Shown in pieces: positions 27,901 to 39,469 of a DNA stretch of 64,000 bases; position 1 is the first letter of the stretch; every line of letters begins with the position of its first letter. Source of the stretch: Cymodocea nodosa (taxonomy: Eukaryota; Streptophyta; Magnoliopsida; Alismatales; Cymodoceaceae); assembly GCA_036874045.1 (NCBI GenBank), contig JAZBRI010000011.1, forward strand, positions 13,100,001-13,164,000. Reading direction: 5' to 3'. The position numbers and the translations under genes are program-made. Under the pieces are notes generated by a model. It worked only from the letters and a program-made list of their open reading frames with translations, did not search any database and was not told the origin of the DNA.

Positions 27901-30719
27901 TCTGAAGGCTACTGTTTTACAGACAAAATGAATCATTTCCATGTTAAACCAAATGGTCCATGATAATGAAAGCTTCATGTTAATTTGCTCGCAAAAAGTC
28001 TATATATATTTGGACTCAGCAATCAGAAAACTGCAGATGATGTGTTCCAGAAAACTAGACTATATGTATTTGGGTCCAGCACTTCCATTATTGATCACCT
28101 AATAGTTATCATGGTGGGCTCCTAAGCAGTCTACATGCCCAGCGACCAAGCAGAAAATGAGGTCAGTGCACCTGACTTCTTGGACGTACAGTTACAATAA
28201 TATTTTTTAAATATTATACTATATATTTTTCACATGAATCCTTTTCTTCTAAGTATTTCTATCTATAGTCAAATATTTAGTTAAATTACAAAAATTTAAA
28301 TCTTTTATTATAATTTCTAACCAAGTAGTTTTAGGCCTATCTCTTCTCCTTTTAAATTTTTTTGTACTAATTAATTCTCCCCTTTTAACTGGTGTATTCT
28401 TTAGTCTTCAAAAGATATGACCAAACCATTTAAGTTGATTTTTCGATTTTCTCTTATGTTTTCAATTGGTGCAACTCCTACTCTATTTTTAATAAAATCC
28501 TTTTTTAGCTTATCCATTATAGTATTACCACTTATTTATCTAAGCATATACATCTCAACAACACTATCTTTTCACACATAATCATGCTTTACAGCCCAGT
28601 ATTTTGAGTCATAAAGTATAGCTGAGTGAATAGTATTTTTATAAATTTTCCATTTTAATTTTAAGAAAAAAACTACAAAAAATCTAACAAAAACAAAAAA
28701 CCATATTAAGATTTATGTAAATGTAAGAAGGTGGAGACTTGGAAAGTTGGAAAAGTGTGAATAGCATCGGTAGCGACTTTGATGAGTGGTAGTAACACCA
28801 ATAAGGCACGAACAAGCTCCTCTAATGAGGTATCAATCAATTATGATGAGAACAACAATTACAGACTTATAAGTGAACAAAAATAAGAAAAAAAGAGAGG
28901 TGAAGGTATGTTTTGGACTCCAAAAAAAAAAACTCATGTTGTTCAACATTTACCACATGTCGACCAACATGAGTTTCCCAATAACAAAAAAGACTTCCAT
29001 CAATGTGATGTTTGGTAATGACACATCAACTGAAATCTTGTCACTCCACCAAAACACTACAGATATGGATTTGAATTAAGATATGATTAGAAAATTTCAT
29101 TTCAAATATGGCAAATCACTACATATACATTTTAGAAGATGGAATCCATATTTCAGGTTGAAAGATGGACTGTTAGAAGGTGCACTAAGAAAGATGCACA
29201 TAAACATAGTGAGAAGGTGTGAGTGTTCCATCTTAAGAGTGAGAAATTGAAAGATATCCATGGCAATATCATTCTCAAAACTCAAACTGCATAAAGAGAT
29301 TGAGAAGCAGATTGTCGTCAACCAAATGGGGAGGCATCAGAAGTTGGAATGCTTGAGCTGAAGCATGGAAGAGGAGAGAATGAATAGCTGGAATGCCATA
29401 TAAAGACAAGGAATGTGTCCCCCACTTTCTAGAGACCTAGGTGAAGACTCGATAAACTATGATTGTGTTCTGGCTATAAAAATCAACACAACAATTCTAT
29501 ACTCTGTTGAAAATAAGGGAAACATTTACACTCTAACAACTAGAAAGTTTTCAATAGCCTATTCCTATTACGATAGGCACCTAGGTACGTACTCATGTAG
29601 AAATATAGGTTCGCACACCTGTTGGAACTAATTTTTTTAATATCCAAGAAATCCCCTAGACTCACTGCCTTCAAATGGAGAGTGCAAGTTGCAATTAAGG
29701 ATTCACATATAAAGCCTCAGTTAGATTTCCCTAAATCCATGCCTATATGCATTCCCAGAGTTCAAACATGGAATCTCTCACATGGGAGCCTCCAGAACTG
29801 ATCAATAGCATCAAAACCCATTTTTCTGCAGAACAAAGGCTATCGAGTAATCATGCCAACTGAACCTCCTTGACACTAAACCAACGAGCAAAAACAAGGG
29901 CCACAAAATTGTCCAGTACGCATGTGTCGGGGTTTTTAATTTAATTAAATAGCGGATAAAGAAAACATCATGTGAATAATCAATGTGTATGTGTAACAGA
30001 TAATTTCTGAAATGAACCAAAATTCCATTTCACAGCGCCCCTAAACTAAAATCAAATGACGTGATTTTCTAACTAAGAAAAACAGCAGTTTAGGTGTCGA
30101 AGATAATTTTGTAATGGCGATTGTTCTTGCATATCATTGTAATACAAAAATCCATAACATTGTCTTAAAATACAAAAATCCCAATTTCAATTATCCAAAA
30201 ACCAAGAGACACCAATTACATCGTAACAACTACCAGAAACAGCTCGTTCGAGCATCCATGTATCTAATGTCACGCCTATACTCCACAGCACTACCCAAAC
30301 AATGAAAGCCAGCGTAGACCACATTTCATGGAGTGAACAGTATGAATCCCAAACTAGAAGAAAGAGAACTCCAAGAAAACACTCAGGTTATAATACCAAA
30401 AAAAAAAATCTCAGAGAAAAATCTTCGTTTTCTCTCCACCAATTTATTACATCCCACAATTCTCCGCAGGCCAAAACCACAAAAAAGTACCAACATTTCA
30501 CGAATTAGCATTACCACCACCACACCCCAAAAGAAATTGTTCATTGTTGTTACCTGCCCTAACACCAGAAGCTCCAGCCTTCTTTAGCCCCTTCTTCTTC
30601 ACAATAAAGCTGCCGCCAATGAAGAAGCTCGAAGACAGGGCCAGAACGAGACCCTTGATGTTATCCGAGGACATACCCTTGTACACCGCACCATCTCCAG
30701 GCGGCACGCCGACGGCCAT
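17912..30719 (-). CDS. NIPA-type magnesium transporter-like membrane protein, 347 aa
   Basis: Exons: 30554-30719, 27389-27445, 22908-22998, 22665-22825, 22432-22559, 22207-22344, 18643-18735, 18116-18221 and 17912-18015. All junctions are GT-AG with matching phases, giving 348 codons with the stop. The protein follows the plant NIPA (DUF803) family end to end: [20 protein letters not shown], the [16 protein letters not shown] loop, [70 protein letters not shown] and a hydrophilic tail ending [14 protein letters not shown]. About nine hydrophobic segments are expected. Animal relatives carry Mg2+, and the plant members are presumed to do so in endomembranes or the plasma membrane. The ATG at 30719 adds 15 residues before an internal MSSDN start, and either may be used. 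The 1.04 kb coding sequence is spread over 12.8 kb because introns 1, 2 and 6 are swollen by transposons. Confidence 0.95.
18915..20244. mobile_element. Non-autonomous TIR element, PIF/Harbinger-like, in NIPA intron 6
   Basis: Left end GGAGGTGTTTGTGTAT and the reverse complement of the right end GGGTGTATTTTTGTATAT are imperfect terminal inverted repeats. Both ends are flanked by TTA (18912-18914 and 20245-20247), the three-base target duplication typical of PIF/Harbinger. The 1.33 kb interior has recurring AAAATGACAGAA-like subterminal motifs and no transposase reading frame. A 23-bp segment is directly repeated at 20002-20024 and 20051-20073. Boundaries were read by eye. Confidence 0.6.
20928..21537. 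mobile_element. Short TIR element (MITE-like), related to the 18.9 kb element
   Basis: The left end GAGGTGTTTGTGTACC and the reverse complement of the right end GAGGGTGTTTGTGTATC match closely, over about 610 bp in total. The interior has AAAATGACAGAA motifs, shared with the element at 18.9 kb, and a second inward copy of the terminal motif near 21455-21475. A flanking TAA duplication is only approximate (20923-20925 and 21538-21540), so the exact left boundary is uncertain. No coding capacity. Confidence 0.6.
21906..21933 (+). repeat. (TA)n microsatellite in NIPA intron 6
   Basis: An uninterrupted TA tract is visible. A shorter CA tract (about 21767-21781) lies just upstream in the same intron. 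Confidence 0.9.
23370..27060 (+). mobile_element. Solo LTR of a long-LTR retrotransposon (3.69 kb) in NIPA intron 2
   Basis: The segment starts TGTTGACACC and ends GTATTACA, the TG...CA ends of an LTR. It is flanked by identical five-base direct repeats GAGGT (23365-23369 and 27061-27065). No second LTR, primer-binding site, polypurine tract or gag-pol remnant is seen, so it is best read as a solo LTR left by recombination between two LTRs. An LTR longer than 3.5 kb points to large Ty3/Gypsy lineages such as Tat/Ogre types (inference). The interior has local repeats such as AAGGTTTCGCAAAC near 24170, 24235 and 24297. It makes up most of the 4.4 kb intron. Confidence 0.8.
28230..28640 (-). mobile_element. 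LINE (non-LTR) reverse-transcriptase C-terminal fragment in NIPA intron 1
   Basis: Minus-strand translation with frameshifts gives [18 protein letters not shown] and [20 protein letters not shown]. These match the well-known tail of plant LINE reverse transcriptases (GVAPIEDKMREN, RGRGRPKLTW, KDL). Frames are broken and no complete open frame remains. Related copies lie at about 31.2 and 33.9 kb. Confidence 0.7.
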
Positions 30720-31079
30720 GCCTCCAACCGCCTCGTCCTTTCACCGTCCTCTGTCGATCACCACCACCGGCAAAGCACTGCCGACATTGCCGACTCCTAG
30801 ACCGGGGCGTGATCGCGTGGCTCCCCTCCTGTCGAGATCTGGCGGCAGTGGGGAGCAGAAGAGAAAGGGAACAGGTGGAGTCGAGGTGAAGGAAAGCGAG
30901 CGTGTGTGGAAGATTTTTTTCTTGCAGTAAAATCCTCGTGGCTTGTTTTGCTCGTAGCCCCTCAGCTTTTATATTATTATTATTTTTGTCAAATGAATTT
31001 TGTTTTAAAAAAAAGAAATCCTATTTTTTAAGTACAAATTCTAAAATAAAAGTGTTATTTTTTAAAAATATTTAATTAC

Positions 31080-31390
31080 ATCAACAATAATCTAAACTAT
31101 AATTCCATTTCCTAACATCGATCACATAATTTCTTTTCTTATAAGACTATTTATTGTCAAATTATTATGTAAATTTAAATTTTTTCTTACAATCTTCAAT
31201 TAAATAATTTTAGGTCTACTTCTATTCTTTTTAATTTATTATGTATTAATTAATTATTTTATTTTAACTAAAGCATTTCTAAATCTCTTACGAATAGTAC
31301 CAAACTACATAAGTGGATTTCCTCTTATCTTGTTTTAACTCTGAAAGGCCTTCCTTTTATATTATCTTATTTTCCTTTTATCTGTCGATT
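31080..31390 (-). mobile_element. Second, more decayed LINE tail fragment
   Basis: On the minus strand the segment keeps the order of the 28.4 kb copy. There is a patch like the RENRK-WFGHV region, then NRSRPKII, then a KIVRKNLNL-like end. Many stops interrupt it. Recognition rests on colinearity with the better copy at 28230-28640. Confidence 0.5.
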
Positions 31391-33728
31391 CCGAATTTAG
31401 ATAAAAGAGAAAAGTTAACATTAGGGAAAAAACTAACTATAAAAATGTAATAACTTAAAAGAGAGAGAGAGAGAAAGTCCTTAGTTGTAAATATTTATAC
31501 TTCCATGCAATTAAATTAAGTTTAGGGATTTTGAAAGTAAATTAATACTTAAAGAAAAAGGTATGGTCGAAGGAGGTGACGATTTACCGCCTCTTTCCGG
31601 TATAAAGTTACGGGCGGTGAAATCGAATTACTTAAAAATCTCTAAAATTAATTTAATCACATATAAGTCCAAATATTTTGAGTTGTGTTGTACAAGTAAT
31701 ATAATTTTGTATTGATATTTGGAAGAAGACGTACGGAAAATTGATAAAATGACCTATCAATTCCTACGTTCCCTTGCTAATAACTTGAATATCGGTTTGT
31801 CGCTCACCTTTTATTTTACGAGTTTCTTAATCATTTAAGCCTATGAAACATAACACGTACCCCATATGTTGTGTTGTTTAATAACATGATTTAATTGTAT
31901 TATGTCATATCTTTCAACATTCTGAATTTTAAAATCAATATTTTAATGATATGTCGGAAACCTAAATCTTCTGATCCAACATACTGTTCAGTATCAAAAT
32001 TGATACGATCAAAATACGAAAATTTTATCTAATTTTTAACATATCATTTATAAAAAATTAAATATTTATTTAATACATTAAAAACCGAGAAAATTCACCC
32101 ACGAACGCCCACCCATCGCATTAATGCTGGTCCTCCCTCCCTCTCCAGACCAACGCAAATGCACCTCACCTCTGCCTCTTGTTGTTGGAAGCGTGCCCAC
32201 AACAGCCTGTATCTTCTTCTACCTTAGCTGCCGTTGGTCGCTCTTTTTCTTCTCTCTTCGGCTTGAGATGGCACGGTGTCATCTGTCGCCCGAACGTCGC
32301 CGTCGTCCGGGGAAGAAACCCAAAGCAAGATTAAAAGGTCCATGGGAGGCCATGGGAGAAGGAAGTTAAAATGGGACGTACAGCAACTCTGGCCCCAGGA
32401 ACTTGCTCTACTTTTCTCTTCCATGCATGATTCATCGCTCAAGACCTCCAACCTTCCTCAGATGAGTGGCAAACACAGCGCTAGGCTGGAAGGGTGCATC
32501 GTAGATTCTACTCAGATGTTCCAAGGAGATTGTTGGACGTTGCAAAGTCAAGGGACATGGATGAATATCAATCCCGGACGCTGACAATATTCCAAGGTGT
32601 TTGGTAGAGAAGCTCCTGAACCACAATTACACAGAACGTCGTACATGCGACTTAAAAGTCTTTAGTAACCATTTACACCAATTTGACTAGAATAACAATA
32701 GATAGAGGTGAGAGTTATGTAAGAATTTTTCAGTTACTTATTTTGATATTAATTCTGTTTAAATATATTTAATTTTTAAGTTCCTAGTTACATTTATATT
32801 TATTATCAAATAATCACTATTGTAAGAATTATATTTAAACAATAGCAGAATCAAGATGAATAACTATTTAGAAAGTTTTTGTACAGTGCTTATAGGCAAT
32901 AGTGTGTTGGCTTTACTCAAATATTAACAAGTTGTAATTGTGTACATCACATACCTAATTTATATATCAATATTATCGACCTTGTTTTAGTCAATAATCT
33001 CAACCGAGTTGGTATATAAGACCACTTAGGTTACCTTCAATTAGTTGGGAATTTCCACAGAACAAGGTATGTGATACTTGAAAAAATCTATTATGTTTAT
33101 GTCTAAAAAGATATTCTACAAACTTTTGCCTATTTGAATATTCTTGATGTATACCTTTGAATATTCATTAAAACTCACGTATTATTACTTTATGGATATT
33201 CCTAGAAAATAAAATAAAAATGTTTCTGTAGATGTTTGGTGTTAGATGTGATTACACGTAAGCATGTCTCTGGTTAAAAGAATAGACCGACAAATAAAAG
33301 AATTACTTGGAGTAGGTGTATGTATCGGTGAGGATGCAAAGACAAGGAAGGGGCTACCATCAAGGTAGATTCACATGCACGCCCGTTTGATATTTGAAGA
33401 ATTTCTGGTCTCTCTCAACCTTGGATTTCAAAATTTCAAGTCAACACGGAAGGTGTATAATAAGAAGGGTTGATGAAAAAGCAAGCTTTTATGTGATGTG
33501 TGGCAGGTGATTGCCTTGCAATGTCAAGATACCAATGGTTACGAGGAAGCACGAGGCTTGTGGACTGGAAAGACTACGTGAAGTTTAAAGGAAGAAACCA
33601 CCTACAACGACACAACTAAACGCTGTCACTCCGTTTATATGTGCTTATCAATTTTGGTTGATAGTCGTCAATTAAATACTCATTTATTTACTGCTCATAA
33701 TGCTTGACTGTGAAATAATATCATATAC

Positions 33729-33749
33729 AAAAAAAAAAAAAAAAAAAAA
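33729..33749 (+). repeat. Poly(A) tract of 21 bases
   Basis: Uninterrupted A run between a non-coding stretch and a LINE-like fragment. It may be a retroposon tail, but the upstream sequence is not recognised. Confidence 0.9.
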
Positions 33750-33764
33750 GTGTTATTAACAGCC

Positions 33765-34035
33765 GAATATTTAAATGGATGAGTGGTAATACCATAAAGA
33801 ATAAATTAAAAATGATTTTATTAAGAATAGAAGAAAAAAGAAGTACACTTATTATTGAAGAAGAGATAAGAGAAAATTGATTAAAGTGATTTGATCATAT
33901 TCTCTCAAGAGACCAAAGAATGCACCGATAAGGAGGAACATATCAATTGGAGTGTAAGAAATTAAAAGAAACGGAGATACGTTTAAAACTAATTGATTAG
34001 AGATTGGAGATACGTTTAAAATTATTAAATAATGA
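33765..34035 (+). mobile_element. Third LINE tail fragment
   Basis: Plus-strand translation in shifting frames gives NDFIKNRRKKKY and SLKRPKNAPIRRN. These correspond to the KDFIKNR and RRPxxAPVRR blocks of plant LINE reverse transcriptases. A short duplicated GGAGATACGTTTAAAA motif follows near 33975 and 34008. It begins just after the 21-base poly(A) run at 33729-33749, which may be the tail of another inserted retroelement. Confidence 0.55.
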
Positions 34036-34514
34036 TTTTAGATTCTTTTGGATTTAGATTTTTTTTCTTTAATATTTATGAAATAAGGAACGATTGTTAA
34101 TCACCGCTGCTTTGCCTTTTTTCCCCAGAAGAAGTCATCGGATGCGTGCGTGTCCCTGAAGTACTACCAAGACGAAAACATCACAAGAAGCAATACCAAA
34201 CGCCACATGCATCTCATGAGCCACCAAGATGAAATCAGGCCAGCAGAGCCAACAAATTAAAAGTTGCCATGAAGAACAAGGCTCTTCTACAAGAATTGTT
34301 TGGGATCTTCTTCAGGACAAGCGATACACTATACAAGCTGGATCCTTCGTACAATGATGGAGCCGTGGTGGCCTTCCGAGAACAGAAAATCTTCTGTTCT
34401 TCGTTCTTGGTCAGATCATAATAAACCAGAAACACCACAGTTATTCTTCGATGCTTTGTTTCTTGTAGCCCGGGATTTCTGTCGAACAGTTAAGCGGCAG
34501 ATCTTTGCGTCTGC

Positions 34515-35398
34515 TTATTTCCACTTCTTGCTGCCGTAGAAAGACCAGCAACCGAAGCCCCCCCTGTATGAATGAGAAAAGAAAAAAAAGGTTTACCGAT
34601 GTTTACTTCCTAGAGAAAAAACAAACAAAACAAAAAAGACCCCTTTTGGTCTCTCATCGGTAAAAATTCTACATGTTTCGTCTGCTAAATGATTTTGTTG
34701 TTGAAGAGGAAGGCTTACCCGCTTCGATCATAGCTTTTGCCCACGTCCTCGTACATGGTCTGCCCATCGTTCGACGTTTGCCTCGGGGACACCTTCGATC
34801 CACCTCTTCCTGGATTGGTTGTGCGCTTCCCAGCCAAAGCCACAGGCAAGAACATCTTCAAGGGGAAAACACCACCACCCCCTGCTCTCTGTTTTGTACC
34901 TACGTACTGCTTCTTCTTCTTCTTCTCCTCCTTCCCTGTGGTTTCCTTCACCGACTTGGCGTTTTCCTCCGGTGCATCTTTCTCTACACCTTCCACCGCA
35001 GCCGACTTCTCCACAATATCCTGCAACGTGAGCTCATAGTTCCAATCTGGCTTGTCTCGCACAAGCTTCATCATCTCCTTGTGGTAATCGGCAATTGCCT
35101 GCGATCTTGCGGACATGGTATCGTGGGTACCCATAAGACCCATACTTTCAGAAACAGGAACCCACATCTTGGCTTTGATCTTCTCTCCCCCGTTCTCCCA
35201 CTGGAGCTGTAGCTGCTCTGCCCCATACAAGCTCCCGAGACCTCCGCGACGACGAGACCATGCGCCAACCCTGTTGTTGTTTTCCTTTCCATGAACCCAA
35301 TCCATGTACCCAGCGTCGTCGTCTTCTGCAAACCACTGGTGCTCGGTCGCAGAGAGATTTCTCCGAGGAGCGATGCCGAATCCGGGGTTCTCCATCAC
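34515..35398 (-). CDS. Plant protein of unknown function, 242 aa, two exons
   Basis: Exon 1 is 34719-35398 and exon 2 is 34515-34563, joined through a GT-AG intron in phase 2. The short second exon changes the C-terminus to a Gly-rich, aromatic end reading SGGGFGCWSFYGSKKWK followed by a stop. The protein begins MMENPGFGIAPRRNLSATEHQWF, is largely hydrophilic, and has an acidic then Lys-rich run (about 140-170, EEKKKKKQ). It ends in a basic Pro/Gly-rich segment, with no signal peptide or membrane segment. EKIKAKMWVPVSESMG in the middle looks structured. Coding bias and the sensible splice junction support a real gene, but I do not recognise a family and give no function. Either of the two first Met codons could start it. 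A TATA-like element lies about 65 bases upstream. Confidence 0.8.
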
Positions 35399-35457
35399 AA
35401 GAAACCAGCGCTCCGAAGCAACGGCGTTTGTGCAATGAAGAATTAGAAGAGTCCATA

Positions 35458-35470
35458 GAATTTATATTCT
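35458..35470 (-). promoter_or_regulatory. Possible TATA box of the 242-aa gene
   Basis: On the minus strand AGAATATAAATTC lies 60-72 bases upstream of the ATG at 35398. Spacing would suit a short 5' UTR. In AT-rich DNA such motifs arise by chance, so support is modest. Confidence 0.35.
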
Positions 35471-36791
35471 ATGATGAAATCTGGGTTCGTTCTAGAAGAC
35501 CACACCAATAAAGTCAAGAGTTTCTGGAAGCATAACCTCAACCAATTTTTTTTTTTAAAGGTCATCAAGAAGTCACGTATCGAACCCGCGACGCGAAGGA
35601 GAAGCTGGTGGCGGGACACGCACGATGATCTCACTCGTTTATTTTATTCTAACGTGAAATTGATTGATGTGATAATCAAATTATTATATATCGTCCCTCG
35701 TTCGATAGATTCTAGAAGGACAGAATTTCTTATTTCATCTAGAATCGTACATGAAATTTGAAAAAAAAAGGGTACGATAAAGTATCTATAAGTTTATTAC
35801 GTTGGGTTTTGAAAATAAAATTCGTATTCATGAGATGTCTGATAAAAAGACAGTATTTATTAATGCTAAAATTTATAAATTTCCAGTTGTGAGAGATTTA
35901 GATTTATGTAATTTATTCAAAGACTTAATAATAAATAAAAATATTTGGAAAAAAAAGTTATGTGGTAATGGTATTAGTTATTTTATTGATTAATATTAAT
36001 TTTAATAAATAATGTATATTTCAAAGTACGCGGGTGGTGGGCATCCCGTGGAAACCAAGATCCCGTCGGCGAAAGCCTCGTCTGACCTACCGAACGAACA
36101 CGCACAGCTCACAGATGTTGACACATATATTATATTATTTATATATAAATAGTATATTATATAGTAAATTCCAAAAAAAAGTTATATATATTTGATATCT
36201 TATATTTTATAAAGAAAATTTTTTATATTCATAAAGTCAATTAAAACATAAAGAATATTACGGTCATCTTTCAAAAAATCACCGTTTAAAAATACCAGGC
36301 TGGAAGGCTCCGTCTAAAAATGCTAGGGTTTTGAAAACAAGGATACGCGACGACGACCAGATACCTCACGGAGGACGGCCGCACCGCCACGGCACGGTGG
36401 ATGCACCAGGTGCCGGTCGCACAAGCCGGCGTTGTCCACAGTTTCCAACGTTTGCACCGGAGTAAAGGACGGGGAAGAGAGCAGAGAGGTAAGAATGATG
36501 GACGATGACCTGGCTTCTGTATTTTTTTTCTTTAGATAATCATTCCAGATCGGTATATTAAATTAGCACCCAAATGTTAAGCCACCGGCGGCGGATGGAG
36601 AAGCAAAAAAACCAAGAGTTTTTATACATCAACTTGCAGGATCACATCAGCTTGATTATACACTAATTTCCTGCTCATTGCATACACACAAAATTCTAGT
36701 CTCTGGGATGCTTGACTACCAATTCTTAGGCCGTAAAATGCACCCGCTTGGTAAACAATTAATATCTTTGGCTAGTTCATTGAATTCCTTA

Positions 36792-39469
36792 GGGCTCGTT
36801 TATGCACATTTCTCAGTGGAAAATGAAACAGGAGATGGAAAGAAGAAGGAGAGAGGGTGAGAAATGACAAAAGTGATTTGCTGTTTGTGTACACAAGAAA
36901 ACGATAAGAAATGATAATAAAGATTTTTATAATAAATAAATTTATTTTTATAAAACAATAAAAAATATATTAATGCTTTTTCATAAATTTTTATGTATAA
37001 ACTTAAAACAATTATAATAACAACAAACACATATAAAATAACTTTTTCATCAAAAATAAAATTCATTACAAATATATTTTCTCTCTCTCCCATAAAATAC
37101 ATAATTCTTTTTATCATGTTGTTTGACATTTACTTCTCTAATTTCTGCTACTAAAATATCTAAAAAAAAATTTGTCTTGCTTCATGTTTCAGTTGACATA
37201 TTTTCTCTTTTCTGAAATTATTTTCCTAAAAATACAACTTTATAGATAAAAAAAATTAAACCAAATATGCAAAGTTAAATCTATAACACAACCAAACATA
37301 CCATGTTTCATGTTTCATGTTTCAGTTGACATATTTTCTCTTTTCTGAAATTATTTTCCTAAAAATACAACTTTATAGATAAAAAAAATTAAACCAAATA
37401 TGCAAAGTTAAATCTATAACACAACCAAACATACCATAACCTATATTTACAAATAACAATGACCTGCATAAAAACTGCAATGACCTGCATAAAGAGAACA
37501 CTACAACAAAAAGTTGGAATCAATGATTAACTTAAAAGTTGTGCATTTAATAAAAATGTTGTGAAGTAATGTTATATTATCATTTTTGGTACATGACATT
37601 ACTCAGGTAATAAAATTATTCAATAAGTAAAAAGTAATGGATCATGGGATAATAAAATGTGATAAGTAAAGAAAGAGAATAAGACATTTGATCATCTATT
37701 ATATTGCAATGGATGAAATCCTATGTTTTGAATGACAAATAAATATCCACATATAATATGTGGTTGTTTAAACAAAGAGAGAAGCAAACACATCTTATTA
37801 CAGGCAACCCAAACATCATGAGAGGAATCAATCTCATGGTGTGGATCTCTTCTCTTCTTTTCAATAGTCTACTTGCAAAGAGTGTGTTACTTGGAGACTA
37901 TTATTAGCAACTGGAAAATTGCAGCAACCGACATCATCCTTTTAGTGTGGTTGCTTCACTTGGCATGGCAGATGAGGCCTACCTTATTGGGAAGGAAAAC
38001 AATGGTGGCAAAAACATAATGGTACAAGAACAATGTTCATAGATGCTTCCTCTCACTTTCTCTTCAACTAATACAGAATATGTACCGTGCAAACACATGA
38101 TAGAAAATTATTAGCAACTACTCGTTGAGTTATGGCAGAATCCCACAGTTACTGATTGGTAAAAATGTATTTGAACAGAATAAAGTTCAACATGGTGAAA
38201 GCAAGCCAAATAGTTGACAGATGCTTGGAATGACAAAAAGTTTGAGATCACGAGAGAAATTTCACAAACAACTAACTATATACATCAATGGTTAACTTGA
38301 AGTATTCTTCTGTCATTTAACGAATACTTAAATAAGAAAAGCATTTAAGATTTAAAATCTAACAACATCAATCATTCTCAAATTACCAACAGAACAATTT
38401 ATCATTAATAAACCACAAATTACCAACAGACGATGTCTTTATAATGAAGTGTTCATTAATTAATACCAATAGAACTTCCCAATTCTATTGTTGCCCAAAA
38501 ATTCAAAAGCTAAGTGAACATACTGTCATAATAAACCACAAAACAATGTCTGAAACATGCACTGAGTAAAAACCAAAAGGATTATATTCAGCTACCCATG
38601 TCCTGAAAATGACAACAATTGATCATTCTTTGTTCCTAAAAAAGGAATGTTATAATCCATACACTACTGATAACAAGAATGGAACAAGCTTTTTAACCAT
38701 CCATCGTTGATAAAATCAACATACAACAACAAAAACGACAGTGTGCCAGCAACCCGTGTGTTGACATGGGTGGCATTTGGAAGAACACAATTAGGCAGAG
38801 CTTAGCGCAAACTTCTCTACTTGGAAGAAAAATATGCCAATGAACTACAACCAAGGATCTAAAAAACTAATCAAAAGAAATCTGGGAGCATTAAAAAAGT
38901 ACCTGTTATCAAAGAAATCTGGGAGAAATTGATGAGAAATGGGGCTTCGTCGGATTTAGAGGCTTCTATCACGGGCGACTTTTCTTGGATAGCCGAAGGC
39001 GAGGAGAGCAATCAACGAGTCTAGAAGCTTCTGTTGGGTCGTGGATGTCATGTTGTTCCTTGAAATGGAAGCCTTCTGTCGTGTCGGGAGAGGGGGGGAA
39101 AGTTAGGTTGTGGTTGGGCAAGAAGGGTTTAGGGCTTGAACGGCGAGTGAGCAGACGGTGGTGGGTAGGTGAGCAACGTGCAGGCGACTAGACGGCGAGT
39201 AGGCGAGCAACGAGCTAAGTGAAGGCCGAGGTTGAGCCTCGGGAGCGCGGGAAAGTTAGGTTGCTGTTGAGCGATCAATGACAGGCTTGAACGACAGTCA
39301 AGCAGATGACGAGCGAGCGAGAAACAAGCGGCAAAGGTCGAGTGAAAAATTTATCAATTGTCGACCATTTCAGAAGTGAGGAGGACGGAAAAAAAATTTC
39401 AAGTGGCTTTTATAGGACGAACATCGGAGGAGATGAAATCAGTTTATTTCCCGCCTGCACAAACATGCT
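36792..39469. mobile_element. Probable PIF/Harbinger-like TIR element, 2.7 kb
   Basis: The left end GGGCTCGTTTATGCAC and the reverse complement of the right end AGCATGTTTGTGCAGG align as imperfect inverted repeats with one extra base on the left. TTA flanks both sides (36789-36791 and 39470-39472). The terminal motif resembles those at 18.9, 20.9 and 53.7 kb. No transposase is recognised inside. The ends are weak enough that boundaries are tentative. Confidence 0.4.
37181..37436 (+). repeat. Exact tandem duplication, 133-bp period
   Basis: Two 123-bp copies at 37181-37303 and 37314-37436 appear identical base for base on reading, including an eight-A run. They are separated by a short stuttered TTTCATG linker. 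Identity implies a very recent duplication, or an assembly artefact. Confidence 0.9.

Larger units (their letters stand above)
30720..34514. other. Intergenic region upstream of NIPA
   Basis: The first 200 bases are GC-rich and should carry the NIPA 5' UTR and promoter, but no clear TATA box was chosen. Beyond that lie two LINE tail fragments and long AT-rich stretches. A more GC-balanced island at about 32100-32630 has several short overlapping frames, none recognisable, and could be a non-coding transcript or dead gene piece. A poly(A) run of 21 lies at 33729-33749. Confidence 0.5.

Noticed and set aside
30544..30930. 128-codon plus-strand frame over the first NIPA exon
   Set aside because: Antisense to a conserved exon and its 5' UTR, with no conserved sequence of its own.
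32124..32626. Cluster of overlapping short frames in a GC-balanced island
   Set aside because: Frames on both strands overlap and none is recognisable. A transcript is possible but a protein is not supported.
37499..37513. CACTACAACAAAAAG, resembling a CACTA transposon start
   Set aside because: No matching opposite end or subterminal repeats were found. Fifteen bases alone are not enough.
38985..39191. Arg/Gly/Ser-rich short frame
   Set aside because: Simple GC-rich composition with no motif, lying inside a probable transposon.
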